Below are positions 9,401 through 18,934 of a stretch of DNA of 64,000 nt, piece after piece. A program made the translations under genes and the position numbers. Source of the stretch: an uncultured Porphyromonadaceae bacterium. GTDB taxonomy: Bacteria > Bacteroidota > Bacteroidia > Bacteroidales > Muribaculaceae. Where the stretch lies: positions 124,001 to 188,000 of the forward strand of contig CANOLV010000001.1 in NCBI GenBank assembly GCA_947567425.1, in the 5' to 3' direction. Under the pieces are notes generated by a model, which was not told where the DNA came from, did no database searches, and saw only the letters and a program-made list of their open reading frames with translations. Position 1 is the first letter of the stretch. The number at the start of each line of letters is the position of its first letter.

Positions 9401-10084
9401 ATGATTAAAATCGAAAATCTCAGCCGAGCTTACCGAACATCGGAGATCGAGACTCTTGCTCTGGACAATATAAACTTTGAAGTCAAAGAAGGAGAGTTCG
9501 TAGCCATCATGGGCCCCTCGGGATGCGGCAAGTCGACGCTTCTGAATATAGTGGGACTTCTCGACAATCCTACATCAGGCACATATCGCCTGATGGGACA
9601 CGAAGTAGAATCTCTCAAAGAGAAGGACCGTACACGCCTGCGCAAAGGAATAATCGGATTCGTATTTCAAAGCTTCAATCTCATCGACGAATTGAACGTG
9701 CGCGAAAATGTGGAGTTGCCCCTCACATACCTGCCGGATATCTCTGCCAAGGAGCGCAGGCGCAGAACCGACGACATTCTGGTCCGAATGAACCTCAGCC
9801 ACCGCGCCAAACACTTTCCGCAACAGCTGTCGGGAGGTCAGCAGCAACGAGTGGCCATCGCCCGCGCAGTCGTGACCGAACCGAAACTGATACTTGCCGA
9901 CGAACCTACCGGCAACCTCGACTCGACCAACGGTAATGAAGTGATGAATCTGCTCCGAGAACTCAACGATGAAGGCACCACGATAGTCATGGTGACCCAC
10001 TCGATGCACGATGCAGGGTTTGCAAAGAGGATTGTCAATCTTTTTGACGGAAACATAGTATCGTCAATTCCGGTACACCTATAA
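9401..10084 (+). CDS. ABC transporter ATPase, MacB/LolD class
   Basis: A 227-residue ATPase with Walker A GPSGCGKST at 38-46, Q-loop region VFQSFNLI, signature LSGGQQQR starting at 143, Walker B ending in Asp167-Glu168 and the H-loop His in VTHSM. The sequence is of the type that pairs with FtsX/MacB-fold permeases acting as mechanotransducers rather than classical importers. The permease gene follows 11 bp downstream. Expression is probably sigma-54 dependent. The substrate (peptide, lipid, antimicrobial or lipoprotein) cannot be read from the sequence. Confidence 0.92.
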   Translation: MIKIENLSRAYRTSEIETLALDNINFEVKEGEFVAIMGPSGCGKSTLLNIVGLLDNPTSGTYRLMGHEVESLKEKDRTRLRKGIIGFVFQSFNLIDELNVRENVELPLTYLPDISAKERRRRTDDILVRMNLSHRAKHFPQQLSGGQQQRVAIARAVVTEPKLILADEPTGNLDSTNGNEVMNLLRELNDEGTTIVMVTHSMHDAGFAKRIVNLFDGNIVSSIPVHL

Positions 10085-10095
10085 CATCACTCCAG

Positions 10096-12426
10096 ATGAA
10101 CAAGCTGATCTATATCCTCAGAGTGCTGCGCCGCTCTCCGTGGACAACAGCCATAAAAGTCCTGTCATTAGGGCTTGGAATGGCCATGTGCGTGTTTTTG
10201 CTCGACATGTTCCTATTCATCGTGAATTACGACAAGGGCTACCGGGAAAGCGACGACATCTACCAGATTTTCATGCAGTATTCCTTCACCACCACCGGCG
10301 AGGTCCATGCACCTTCGGAGCAGACCTACGGACCGACAGCACGGGCCATATATGAAAATTTCCCGAACGAGATTGAGGCCGCAGTGTCGACCGCCGGAAA
10401 TGGAGGCAAGGTAAACTATAATGATTATGAACAATATATAGGACGTACCGCAGTAGCCGACTCGCTATTCTTTGCGACGCTGGGTATCGAGGTTCTGTCA
10501 GGCAACCCCGTCAAGGACCTGGCCATGCAGGACGTGGTCTACCTCAGCGACGCATCGGCAAAGGAAATATTCGGGAGCGAAGACCCTATGGGAAAGACCA
10601 TAAAACTGAACGACATCGACGTGACGGTCAGAGGCATCTACAAGGAGCCTCCGCTGAATTCATCCTTGAAGCCTTCGGCAGTGCTGTCATTCCCTACATA
10701 TCTGAACCGCAACTGGCGCTACTACGGATTTAACGGTGGCGATGCATACCCTGCGTATGTGAGGCTTGCGCCCGGCACAGATGTCGGCGATCTGAACAAG
10801 CGCATCGGAAAACTCTTCAACGAGATTATCCCGCCGGTCAACGGCACAAAGCTCGACATTTTCATACGTCCGCTCAGCGACACCTACCGCGGCTACGAAT
10901 CAACAAAAATACTGTTTACGGTATCTGTAATCCTCGGATTGGCTTTAATCCTCGTCACTGCGCTGAACTACGCGCTCATGTCCATAGCGTCGCTGTCGAA
11001 GCGGGCCAAAGCCATCGGTGTGTATAAGTGCAGCGGAGCCAACGGATCGACCATCGCTGGAATGTTTCTGCTTGAGACGGCCGTCACGCTTATCATGGCC
11101 ACAGGTGTTGCAGCTATTGTGCTCTATTACGTGCAGAAATATATCGAGACCATCGAGAGCGTGGACGTCAGATGGATTCTGTCGGAGTACCGTTGGTCAA
11201 TATTAGCCGTCTTCGCCATCCTATTTCTGCTCGGAGGTCTGCCGCCTGCCCGGCTCTTCAGCCGGATACCAGTTACCCAGGTGTTCCGCCGTTTCACCGA
11301 ACGCAATTCCGTATGGAAAAAGGCATTGCTCTTCGTCCAGTTTGCCGGCATCACGTTTGTATCGTGTCTGCTCTGCATCGTATCGGTTCAATACTCCACC
11401 GTACTTAACCACGACTTAGGCTACGACTCTTCACACCTTATATTCGGCAACTGCAACAACATCGGCGACAACAGGTCAGCACTCTGGAATTATATAGAGA
11501 ACCAGCCATACGTCGAGAGCGTAAGCCGAACGGAAAGCGTCCCCGCCTATGGCTATTCCGGAGAATTTGTCAGAGGCGACGGCAATGAGGTGCTGTTTTC
11601 CACACGTATCAATAGTGCCGCATCCGGTTTCGTCAGCACCATGGGAATGCATCTTGTGGCCGGACGCGACGTTGAGAACACGATGGATGCGGAAGCCGTA
11701 GTCAACGAAGAATTCATGCGGTTGATGCATTGGAACGTCGACAGTGCGTTCTCAGGAGGCAATCAGCCGGAAGTCAAGATCGGAGGCGACATCATCAAAG
11801 TGGTAGGCGTAGTCAAGGACTTTGTAATAGGCGACTATATGCAACCGGTGATGCCCTACGCATCTATTAACATTCCGGCCAATAGGAATGAATTCTACAC
11901 ACTTGTGTTAAGAGTGAAAGAACCTGTGGCTGAAAACTCCAAAAAGCTGGCAGCCGATATTCCGGAGACATTCTCCGGAGTAAAAGCATCATTTGCCGAT
12001 ATGCCGTCAGTAATCGCTGACCGCTATACTCAAGTCCGGTTCTTCCGGACCATCATTCTCGTCACGAGCCTGATCATTATGTTTATCGTGCTCATGGGAC
12101 TGATCGGATTTGTACGCGACGAGATACAGCGTCGCTCCAAGGAGATAGCCATCCGGAAAGTAAACGGAGCCGGGACATCAGACATAATCATGCTCTTGTG
12201 CAAAGATGTAGCGTTTGTGGCAGTGCCTTCCGCAGTGGTCGGAGTGGCCGCGGCATGGTGGGCCGGCGGACTTTGGCTCGAACGATTCCACATATCGCCC
12301 GCCAACCTTCCGCTTTACTACATTCTCGCCGGAATCGGCATACTTATCCTGATTCTTGCCTGCGTGGCGGCTCTGTCGCACCGCACTGCCACCGACAACC
12401 CCGTAAACTCCATAAAGTCAGAATAA
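10096..12426 (+). CDS. ABC transporter permease, FtsX/MacB fold
   Basis: A 776-residue permease with two MacB_PCD/FtsX units in tandem: an N-terminal helix (about 20-42), a periplasmic domain, helices at about 275-395, then a second periplasmic domain (about 430-640) and helices near 650-675, 705-730 and 750-770. This is the large eight-helix form that Bacteroidota carry in many copies. It is encoded 11 bp behind its ATPase. It ends 23 bp before the convergent stop of the NDH-2 gene, and I see no terminator hairpin in that gap. A role in export or envelope-stress relief is inferred from the family. Confidence 0.88.
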   Translation: MNKLIYILRVLRRSPWTTAIKVLSLGLGMAMCVFLLDMFLFIVNYDKGYRESDDIYQIFMQYSFTTTGEVHAPSEQTYGPTARAIYENFPNEIEAAVSTAGNGGKVNYNDYEQYIGRTAVADSLFFATLGIEVLSGNPVKDLAMQDVVYLSDASAKEIFGSEDPMGKTIKLNDIDVTVRGIYKEPPLNSSLKPSAVLSFPTYLNRNWRYYGFNGGDAYPAYVRLAPGTDVGDLNKRIGKLFNEIIPPVNGTKLDIFIRPLSDTYRGYESTKILFTVSVILGLALILVTALNYALMSIASLSKRAKAIGVYKCSGANGSTIAGMFLLETAVTLIMATGVAAIVLYYVQKYIETIESVDVRWILSEYRWSILAVFAILFLLGGLPPARLFSRIPVTQVFRRFTERNSVWKKALLFVQFAGITFVSCLLCIVSVQYSTVLNHDLGYDSSHLIFGNCNNIGDNRSALWNYIENQPYVESVSRTESVPAYGYSGEFVRGDGNEVLFSTRINSAASGFVSTMGMHLVAGRDVENTMDAEAVVNEEFMRLMHWNVDSAFSGGNQPEVKIGGDIIKVVGVVKDFVIGDYMQPVMPYASINIPANRNEFYTLVLRVKEPVAENSKKLAADIPETFSGVKASFADMPSVIADRYTQVRFFRTIILVTSLIIMFIVLMGLIGFVRDEIQRRSKEIAIRKVNGAGTSDIIMLLCKDVAFVAVPSAVVGVAAAWWAGGLWLERFHISPANLPLYYILAGIGILILILACVAALSHRTATDNPVNSIKSE

Positions 12427-12449
12427 AACACACAATGCCTATATCCTCT

Positions 12450-13730
12450 TTACCGTTCACCCCAGCGTGAACGGAGGGGATAGCGGGCAGGATGAAGCAT
12501 AAGCCTCAACGAAGTAGGATAGGAACAGTAAGCCCAAGTCCAGTTGACCAGTACGGTCAGCTTATTGCGCATGCCGAGTATCGACACCAGATGCACGAAC
12601 ATCCACACCATCCATGCAATCCATCCTGTCAATTTCAGATGCTTAAGGTCGGCCACTGCACGGTTACGTCCTATCGTGGCCATGGAACCCTTGTCGACGT
12701 AGCTGAACGGTCTGAAAAACTCGCCACGGTTAAGGTTGCGGGCCAATGTACGGGCTTGTTGTATGGCCACTTGAGCTAACTGCGGACATCCCGACGGATA
12801 TCGGTCGTCGATATGGCATGCGATATCACCCAATGCAAATACGTCGTCCACTCCTGCCACGCGGTTGTACTCGTCGACTGTCAGCCTGTTGCCACGGCTC
12901 ATCTCAGGATGCTTTCCCTCAAAGGTAAACGTCACACCCGTCACACCTGCAGTCCATATCACCACTTCTGAATACAGAGTCTCGCCGTCGTCAAAAGTCA
13001 GCACATTATCTTCGTAGGACTTCATCACTTTATTCAGTCTCACACTGACCATCAGATTCTTAAGAGCGTCGAGCGCATAGCGTGAAGCGGTCTCGCTCAT
13101 GGTGCGCAGCAGTCTGTCGGAACCCTCGACAAGAATGATCTGCAGTTCGTCGGGATTGATCGACGGATATTCACGGCTCATAATATAGCGCTTCATCTCA
13201 CCTATTGCGCCTGCCACCTCCACACCGGCCGGACCGCCGCCGATGACCACGAAACTTAGCAGACGCCTGCGTTTTTCCGGATCCTTCTCGATGCTGGCAC
13301 GCTCCAGACGATCAAGGAGTTCATTACGGCAACGCAACGCCTCGCTCGTGCTCTTCATCGTGTAGACATACTTATACAGATCCTTAATTCCGAAAAAATT
13401 ATTACCGGTGCCGGCGGCTATTACAAGCTTGTCGTAATGCAGGGTCTCAAACTGGGTCTTGACCTCCTTCCTTACCGTATCGACGGAACTGACATCGCCG
13501 ATGTGGTATTCAGGATGATTCTTCATCTTGTGCATCTCTCGACGAAATGGAAACGATATGCTTGCCGGATCCAATCCGGCGGAGGTTATCTGGTAGAACA
13601 GCGGTGGAAAACTGTGGTAATTATTCTTGTCCACAAGCACCACGTCATATCTGGACCGATCCAAATACTTTACGAGATTCAGACCGGCGAATCCGCCACC
13701 GACCACCACTATCTTCTCTTTCTGAGTCAT
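12450..13730 (-). CDS. ndh: Type II NADH dehydrogenase-like FAD oxidoreductase
   Basis: A 426-residue flavoprotein with an N-terminal Rossmann FAD site (GGGFAG at 11-16), a second dinucleotide site for NADH (VIGGGPAGVEVAGA near 160-175) and the FALGDIA FAD-ribityl motif near 300. The C-terminal 60 residues are Trp-rich and amphipathic, as in membrane-associated NDH-2. It should pass electrons from NADH to menaquinone without pumping protons. It is transcribed alone, divergently from the TPR gene. Other pyridine nucleotide-disulfide oxidoreductases have a similar fold, but the overall pattern favours NDH-2. Confidence 0.86.
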   Translation of the reverse strand: MTQKEKIVVVGGGFAGLNLVKYLDRSRYDVVLVDKNNYHSFPPLFYQITSAGLDPASISFPFRREMHKMKNHPEYHIGDVSSVDTVRKEVKTQFETLHYDKLVIAAGTGNNFFGIKDLYKYVYTMKSTSEALRCRNELLDRLERASIEKDPEKRRRLLSFVVIGGGPAGVEVAGAIGEMKRYIMSREYPSINPDELQIILVEGSDRLLRTMSETASRYALDALKNLMVSVRLNKVMKSYEDNVLTFDDGETLYSEVVIWTAGVTGVTFTFEGKHPEMSRGNRLTVDEYNRVAGVDDVFALGDIACHIDDRYPSGCPQLAQVAIQQARTLARNLNRGEFFRPFSYVDKGSMATIGRNRAVADLKHLKLTGWIAWMVWMFVHLVSILGMRNKLTVLVNWTWAYCSYPTSLRLMLHPARYPLRSRWGER

Positions 13731-13796
13731 AATTATGTTATTTTTTGAAAAATCCGCGCCAAAACGGAGGCAGATATTTTTTTAACAACTCCATAA

Positions 13797-13812
13797 GCAG
13801 TAACTTTACTGC
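13797..13812. promoter_or_regulatory. 16-bp palindrome at the TPR gene promoter region
   Basis: GCAGTAA-CT-TTACTGC is a perfect dyad located 38-53 bp before ATG 13850. Its centre contains TAACTTTA, one mismatch from the -7 consensus, so a bound repressor could occlude the promoter. The divergent NDH-2 gene starts 67 bp away. Confidence 0.45.
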
Positions 13813-13849
13813 GATTTATCCCTTTTAAATCTGCAAAAACCAACTGCTG

Positions 13850-15871
13850 ATGAAACGTCTTAAATATATACTTATTTTCGCCCTATTATGTTCACTTGCC
13901 AAAGGCAATGCCTTTGCGCAGATAAACACCAGCCAGGTGATGAGAATAGGACAAAATTCACTCTACCTTGAGGACTATGTGCTGGCAATACAGTACTTCA
14001 ACAAGGTGATTGAAGCCAAGCCATATCTGGCACAGCCCTACTTTTACCGCGCAATAGCCAAAATCAGCCTCGACGACTATCGGGGAGCCGAGGAGGACGC
14101 ATCGACTGCCATAGAACTCAACCCGTTCATCACCAACGCCTACGAAGTGCGTGGCGTGGCCCGTCAGAACTTAGGCCGCACGCAGGAAGCCATCGACGAC
14201 TACTCCGTAGCTCTCGAACAGTTGCCCGAAAGCCGCGGAATATTGCTCAACAAGGCATTGGCCGAAGAGGAGCTGAAAGCCTACGACGCGGCAGAAGCCA
14301 CATACACCACCCTGTTGCGCCATTATCCGCGCTACGACAACGGATACGTCGGACGCGCAAGACTATACATGGCCAAAGGCGACACGGTAGCGGCGCTTGC
14401 CGATGTGGAAAAAGCGTTGCAGATCAACAAAAACAACACAAATGCCTACGTAATAAGAGCTGATGTGGCCATAAACTCCGAACGCAACTTTGAGAATGCA
14501 CTCGCCGACATGGACGAGGCCATAAAACTGCAGCCTCAGTATGCCGGATTTTTTGTCAACCGGGCATTCTTAAGGTATAACCTCGACGACTATTTCGGAG
14601 CCATGGCCGACTATGACTATGCCATCCAGCTCGATCCGGTCAATCTGCCGGCACTGTTCAACCGCGGTCTGCTCAGATCGGAAGTGCAGGACAACAACAA
14701 GGCCATCGACGACTTCACCCAGGTACTTCAGATTGACCCCGATAACTACAAGGCGCTCTACAACCGTGCGGTCCTGTTTAAAGAGATCGGAGCATATCAG
14801 AATTCCATCGACGACATCAACAAAGTTATCGCCGCATATCCGTCGTTCGCCGGAGCATACTTTCTCCGGTGTGAAGACTACAGAGCCATGGGCAATATGA
14901 GGCAGGCAGAGAAGGACTACAATAAATCTCTGGCTCTGTCCAAGAATGCGGCCGATGCCTCCGATGAGGAATCGGACGACAATGAAAGCCCGGAAATGTC
15001 GCAAAAGGATGTGGCCAACAGGTTCAAATCGCTCCTTACCATCGACAATAATGCACAAGTCAAGGAGGAATACCAGACCGAGGGGATAAAAGGCCGCGTG
15101 CAGGACCGGAAGATTCAGGTAGAGGTCGAACCGATGTTCTCGTTGAGCTACTATCTGCTGACCACTGAGATAAAACGCAATCCATACTACATCAAGGACA
15201 TCGACGACATCAACTCCACACGCCAGCTCCGCTTCATACTCCTGGTCACAAACCATGAGCCTCAGCTTTCTGACGAAGAGCAGATAGCCAAGCACTTCGC
15301 ATCGATCGAATACTACAATTCGTATCTTCAGACTCACTCCCCGCGCGCAATCGACTATTTCGGCCGTGCCATGGACTACTATACACTGCATGACTATGCA
15401 CATGCCATAACCGACCTCGACCGTGCCATCGAGCTTACGCCGGACTTCACTATGGCATATTTCCTGAGAGCAAACGCCCGGATAAAGCAGATGCAGCTCG
15501 ACGACATGCAGTCAGAAGGCGGGGAACCGAACAAGGCACCCGCCCTGCCCGGATTAGACTCCCAGATGGCCAAGGCTCAAATGGCGGAAATCATGGCCGA
15601 CTTCGACAAAGTCATCGAACTTGATCCAAAATCAGCTTTCGCATATTATAATAAAGGCAATATGCTTGTCGAAGCCGGCGACCTGACTTCGGCACTTAGC
15701 GCCTATTCAAAAGCCATAGACCTAAAGCCCGACTTCGGGGAAGCCTATTACAACAGAGGCTACCTCTACATGCGTCTCGGCAACAAGGATGCTGGAGTTG
15801 AGAATCTCAGCAAGGCCGGGGAACTCGGCATAGTACCCTCCTACAACCTGCTCAAACGCATGACCCGTTAA
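13850..15871 (+). CDS. Secreted TPR-repeat protein
   Basis: A 673-residue protein with a signal peptide (cleavage near NAFAQ). At least ten TPR-like helical repeats are visible, with the typical 'A..Y..A I.L.P....Y..R' spacing (for example near 40-140, 215-350, 495-540 and 580-665). A low-complexity acidic linker near 365-385 (DASDEESDDNESPEM) and a non-TPR block of about 100 residues split the array in two. TPR arrays bind proteins; in this context it is probably periplasmic or outer-membrane associated. It is monocistronic, with its own upstream palindrome and a strong terminator. Confidence 0.85.
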   Translation: MKRLKYILIFALLCSLAKGNAFAQINTSQVMRIGQNSLYLEDYVLAIQYFNKVIEAKPYLAQPYFYRAIAKISLDDYRGAEEDASTAIELNPFITNAYEVRGVARQNLGRTQEAIDDYSVALEQLPESRGILLNKALAEEELKAYDAAEATYTTLLRHYPRYDNGYVGRARLYMAKGDTVAALADVEKALQINKNNTNAYVIRADVAINSERNFENALADMDEAIKLQPQYAGFFVNRAFLRYNLDDYFGAMADYDYAIQLDPVNLPALFNRGLLRSEVQDNNKAIDDFTQVLQIDPDNYKALYNRAVLFKEIGAYQNSIDDINKVIAAYPSFAGAYFLRCEDYRAMGNMRQAEKDYNKSLALSKNAADASDEESDDNESPEMSQKDVANRFKSLLTIDNNAQVKEEYQTEGIKGRVQDRKIQVEVEPMFSLSYYLLTTEIKRNPYYIKDIDDINSTRQLRFILLVTNHEPQLSDEEQIAKHFASIEYYNSYLQTHSPRAIDYFGRAMDYYTLHDYAHAITDLDRAIELTPDFTMAYFLRANARIKQMQLDDMQSEGGEPNKAPALPGLDSQMAKAQMAEIMADFDKVIELDPKSAFAYYNKGNMLVEAGDLTSALSAYSKAIDLKPDFGEAYYNRGYLYMRLGNKDAGVENLSKAGELGIVPSYNLLKRMTR

Positions 15872-15893
15872 AACGGTATGGCATAAAACGACA

Positions 15894-15930
15894 CGGAGGC
15901 GCGGACCAAAAGTCCGCGCCTCCGCTTTTA
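15894..15930 (+). terminator. Strong bidirectional terminator between convergent genes
   Basis: A perfect 13-bp GC-rich stem (15894-15906 with 15912-15924) and 5-nt loop are followed by CTTTTAT. On the other strand the stem is followed within a few bases by TTTTA. It serves the TPR gene and the M16 peptidase gene, which converge here. Confidence 0.88.
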
Positions 15931-15955
15931 TCGTCAGAATAAATCGCTAAAGCGA

Positions 15956-18781
15956 TCACTTAGTCTCCGGATCCATCACATACACCTGGTAGTTGTTCTG
16001 ATCCATAACCTGCTTCATAAACTTCTTCACATCGTCGGTGGTAATCGAGGAGATTTCCTCTACCGCACCCGTAAATCCGTCGACAGGCTTGATCTGGTAA
16101 GCCACCATCGCCGAAAGCCATGATGCATTCTTCTCACGGTTGGCCGTGGCTTCCTTAATCATATATTCCTTAACTTTGTCAAGCTCCTCCTGCGAGATGT
16201 TCTTGGTCATATCCTCAAACTGACCGGCTATGATGTCGAGCACCTCGTCCTTCATCTCCGGCTTCATCGGGAATGCGGACTGCATGGTGACATTTCTCAT
16301 CGACGGCTCACGCGTCATGCCTCCGGAAGCGCTGATCGAATAAACCGCGCCCTTCTCCTCGCGCACCAGTTTCACCAGACGGGCGGTCAGAATCTGACCT
16401 GCTATTGACGCCAGTTTGGAGTCCTTCGAAGAGTAAGGCAGATTAGCCGTTGCGAGAATAGCCACCCAAGTCTGAGGAGTATCCATCGGATAAGTGACCT
16501 GCTCGGTTCCGCTTCCGGCCCTCAGAGCCAGCGCCGGATCGGGCTTGATCTCAGCAGCATTTACAGCCTTGCCCGGAAGCGAAGCTATATACTGCTCGAC
16601 CAACGGCTTAAACGTGTCAAGATCAATGTTGCCGACGAAGTAGAACGTAAATTCGCCCGGATTGGCAAGTTCCTTATGTATTACGTCGAGAGCCTGTTCG
16701 CGGGAAGCGGCCTTGATAAGGTCGACACCGCCCAGATGACGGCGAGGCGACGAGTACATATATTCCATCAGCCCCTTGCTGAACTGATATGAAGGCTCGG
16801 CCTCCTGATTCTGAAGGAATCCGGCGTATGTATTCTTATTGGCGTCAAACTCATCCTGAGTGATGCTGACATCCTTGAACGTCATGTACAGAAGTTCCAT
16901 AAGCGTAGGAAGATCTTTGGGGACGGTGCTTCCCGACAGAACGCGGTCATAGTCATCAAATCCGAACGACACGCTCGCCTGCTTTCCGGCAAGATATTTG
17001 TTGAGGTCAGATGCGGTGTAGTCGCCAAGACCGTTTGTCGACGTGACATAGGAGAACACTCGCAGAATGTCGTCGTAGTCGGATGGCAGGGTTGAAGTTC
17101 CACCCGGAGCGTATGCACGGAACAGAATTTCATTCTCCTTGTAGGTAGTAGGCTTGACCACAACCTTGGCGCCGTTTGAAAGCGTCCACACCGTAGCGTC
17201 CCAATGTTCATCCTTTGAGGTCGACACGATGGTGCCGGGTGCCGGGAGCTGCGGGATCAGCGGTTCAGACTTAACCTGATCCACATACACTTCTATATCC
17301 TCGGCGGCCACGCGCTTCATGGACTCCGCCAACTGCTCCTTGGTAGGAACGGTATATTCTCCGTTGTCTGGGAGCATCACCATGACCACAGTATTGTTGT
17401 CGGGAACAAGCTCCGCCATTGCCGCATTCAGCATTTCGACGCTCAACTGCTGTGAAAGCATTGACATTATCTGATACTCCAGTTCAATTCCTGGGATAGG
17501 TTCGTTGTCGTGGAAATTGTTGACATAGGACTGCGCAAGAGCCGTGTTGGTGATAGTGTTTCGGTTCTTATACTGATTCTCCAGACGCGACATATATTCA
17601 CTGCGCACACGGTCATACTCCGATGCGGTAAATCCACCGCGCTTGGCACGCAACGCCTCACGATATATCGCTTCAAAGGCAGGAATCACGTCGTTGCCCT
17701 TAGGTATGGCCACTGTAGTGAAAGCGTCCTTAGTCTTTGCATACAGGTAATTACCGTTATAGGCACCTGCGGCGGCAAATGGAGCGTCGGGCTTGGTCGA
17801 CATGTCGTCCAGACGGTTGCCGAGCATTCCCATCAGCATATCCACGGCATAGTCTTCGACCAGATAGTCGAGAGTGCCCTTGAGCGAATCCGGACGTGTG
17901 TCGCTCTTGAACATGATCTGAACCCTCGCATTAGGAAGTTCCTTGTCCTTGCCTATATAATATATGGTCTCCTCGTTGTCGGGCACCTCATAGTACTCGC
18001 GTTTGGCAGGATTGGCAGGCATCTTGATCGGCGAGAATATCTCTTTTATCTTGGCCTCTATGCGGTCTACGTCGATGTCACCAACAACTACGATGCCCTG
18101 CAGATCCGGACGATACCATTTCTCATAGTAATCGCGAAGATCCTGGTAGGGGAAATTGTCGACTATCTCCATGGTACCGATGATCATTCGGTCTGCATAC
18201 TTGCTTCCCGGATAGATTATCGGAAGCGCTTCCTCCATCAGACGCTGCTGACCCACATTGCGGCTGCGCCACTCTTCGTGGATGACACCTCTCTCCTTGT
18301 CGATTTCGGCATCTTCAAGGAGCAGACCGTCGGCCCAGTCGGCGAGTACAAGCAGACATGAATCCTGCACGCTTTCACGCGCGGTAGGCACTTGGGTGAA
18401 ATAATATGTGGTCTGGTCAAATCCTGTTCCGGCATTAAGGTTGCGGCCGAACTTAACGCCGACAGTCTCAAGCCAGTGGACCAGACTGTTGTCCGGAAAG
18501 TTCTTGGATCCGTTAAAGGCCATGTGCTCCAGGAAGTGAGCCAGACCGCGCTGGTTGTCCTCCTCCTGAATCGAACCGACCTTCTGTGCTATAAAATAGT
18601 CGGCCTGACCTTTTGGGTACTCGTTGTGACGTATATAGTACGTCAGCCCGTTGTCCAATTTTCCTATCCTGACATTCGGATCGGTCGGAATAGGAGGCAT
18701 CTGCTGTGCGGCGACAAACGTCGGGATTCCCAACATCAAAGTCAGCACGCAAAGCAGCGGTTTGATAAGATACTTTTTCAT
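15956..18781 (-). CDS. M16 family zinc metallopeptidase (two-repeat, exported)
   Basis: A 941-residue protein with a signal peptide and cleavage near FVAAQ. The inverted zinc motif HxxEH is His82, Glu85, His86 in HFLEHMAFNG, with the downstream Glu expected in the M16 fold. Four M16 subdomains are present; the C-terminal half lacks HxxEH, as usual. It should degrade peptides in the periplasm or at the envelope. An in-frame ATG at 18823 lies inside the -7 promoter box, so ATG 18781 is the correct start. It is monocistronic and ends at the bidirectional terminator. Confidence 0.92.
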   Translation of the reverse strand: MKKYLIKPLLCVLTLMLGIPTFVAAQQMPPIPTDPNVRIGKLDNGLTYYIRHNEYPKGQADYFIAQKVGSIQEEDNQRGLAHFLEHMAFNGSKNFPDNSLVHWLETVGVKFGRNLNAGTGFDQTTYYFTQVPTARESVQDSCLLVLADWADGLLLEDAEIDKERGVIHEEWRSRNVGQQRLMEEALPIIYPGSKYADRMIIGTMEIVDNFPYQDLRDYYEKWYRPDLQGIVVVGDIDVDRIEAKIKEIFSPIKMPANPAKREYYEVPDNEETIYYIGKDKELPNARVQIMFKSDTRPDSLKGTLDYLVEDYAVDMLMGMLGNRLDDMSTKPDAPFAAAGAYNGNYLYAKTKDAFTTVAIPKGNDVIPAFEAIYREALRAKRGGFTASEYDRVRSEYMSRLENQYKNRNTITNTALAQSYVNNFHDNEPIPGIELEYQIMSMLSQQLSVEMLNAAMAELVPDNNTVVMVMLPDNGEYTVPTKEQLAESMKRVAAEDIEVYVDQVKSEPLIPQLPAPGTIVSTSKDEHWDATVWTLSNGAKVVVKPTTYKENEILFRAYAPGGTSTLPSDYDDILRVFSYVTSTNGLGDYTASDLNKYLAGKQASVSFGFDDYDRVLSGSTVPKDLPTLMELLYMTFKDVSITQDEFDANKNTYAGFLQNQEAEPSYQFSKGLMEYMYSSPRRHLGGVDLIKAASREQALDVIHKELANPGEFTFYFVGNIDLDTFKPLVEQYIASLPGKAVNAAEIKPDPALALRAGSGTEQVTYPMDTPQTWVAILATANLPYSSKDSKLASIAGQILTARLVKLVREEKGAVYSISASGGMTREPSMRNVTMQSAFPMKPEMKDEVLDIIAGQFEDMTKNISQEELDKVKEYMIKEATANREKNASWLSAMVAYQIKPVDGFTGAVEEISSITTDDVKKFMKQVMDQNNYQVYVMDPETK

Positions 18782-18820
18782 TTGATGTGCATTAAAAAGT
18801 AGATAATTGATTGCAATTGA

Positions 18821-18850
18821 CAAATGTACAAATTAAATTTCTTTCCACAA
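18821..18850 (-). promoter_or_regulatory. Promoter of the M16 peptidase gene
   Basis: On the minus strand, TTG (18850-18848), 19 bp, then TACATTTG (18828-18821) fit the Bacteroidota -33/-7 consensus. The predicted leader is about 35 nt to ATG 18781. Confidence 0.75.
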
Positions 18851-18934
18851 TTAATTATATCCATAAATCGAACGACTTGAATCGTACTGACGTTATAAAT
18901 ATTAAAAACATCCCCGACTACAATATCTAAGCAA

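Noticed and set aside
15021-15030. GGTTCAAATC, like a tRNA T-loop
   Set aside because: It is inside the TPR coding sequence and no acceptor stem, anticodon arm or CCA context is present.
17510-18361. A 283-codon plus-strand frame inside the M16 peptidase gene
   Set aside because: No homology pattern, promoter or conserved start; the peptidase frame on the other strand is certain.
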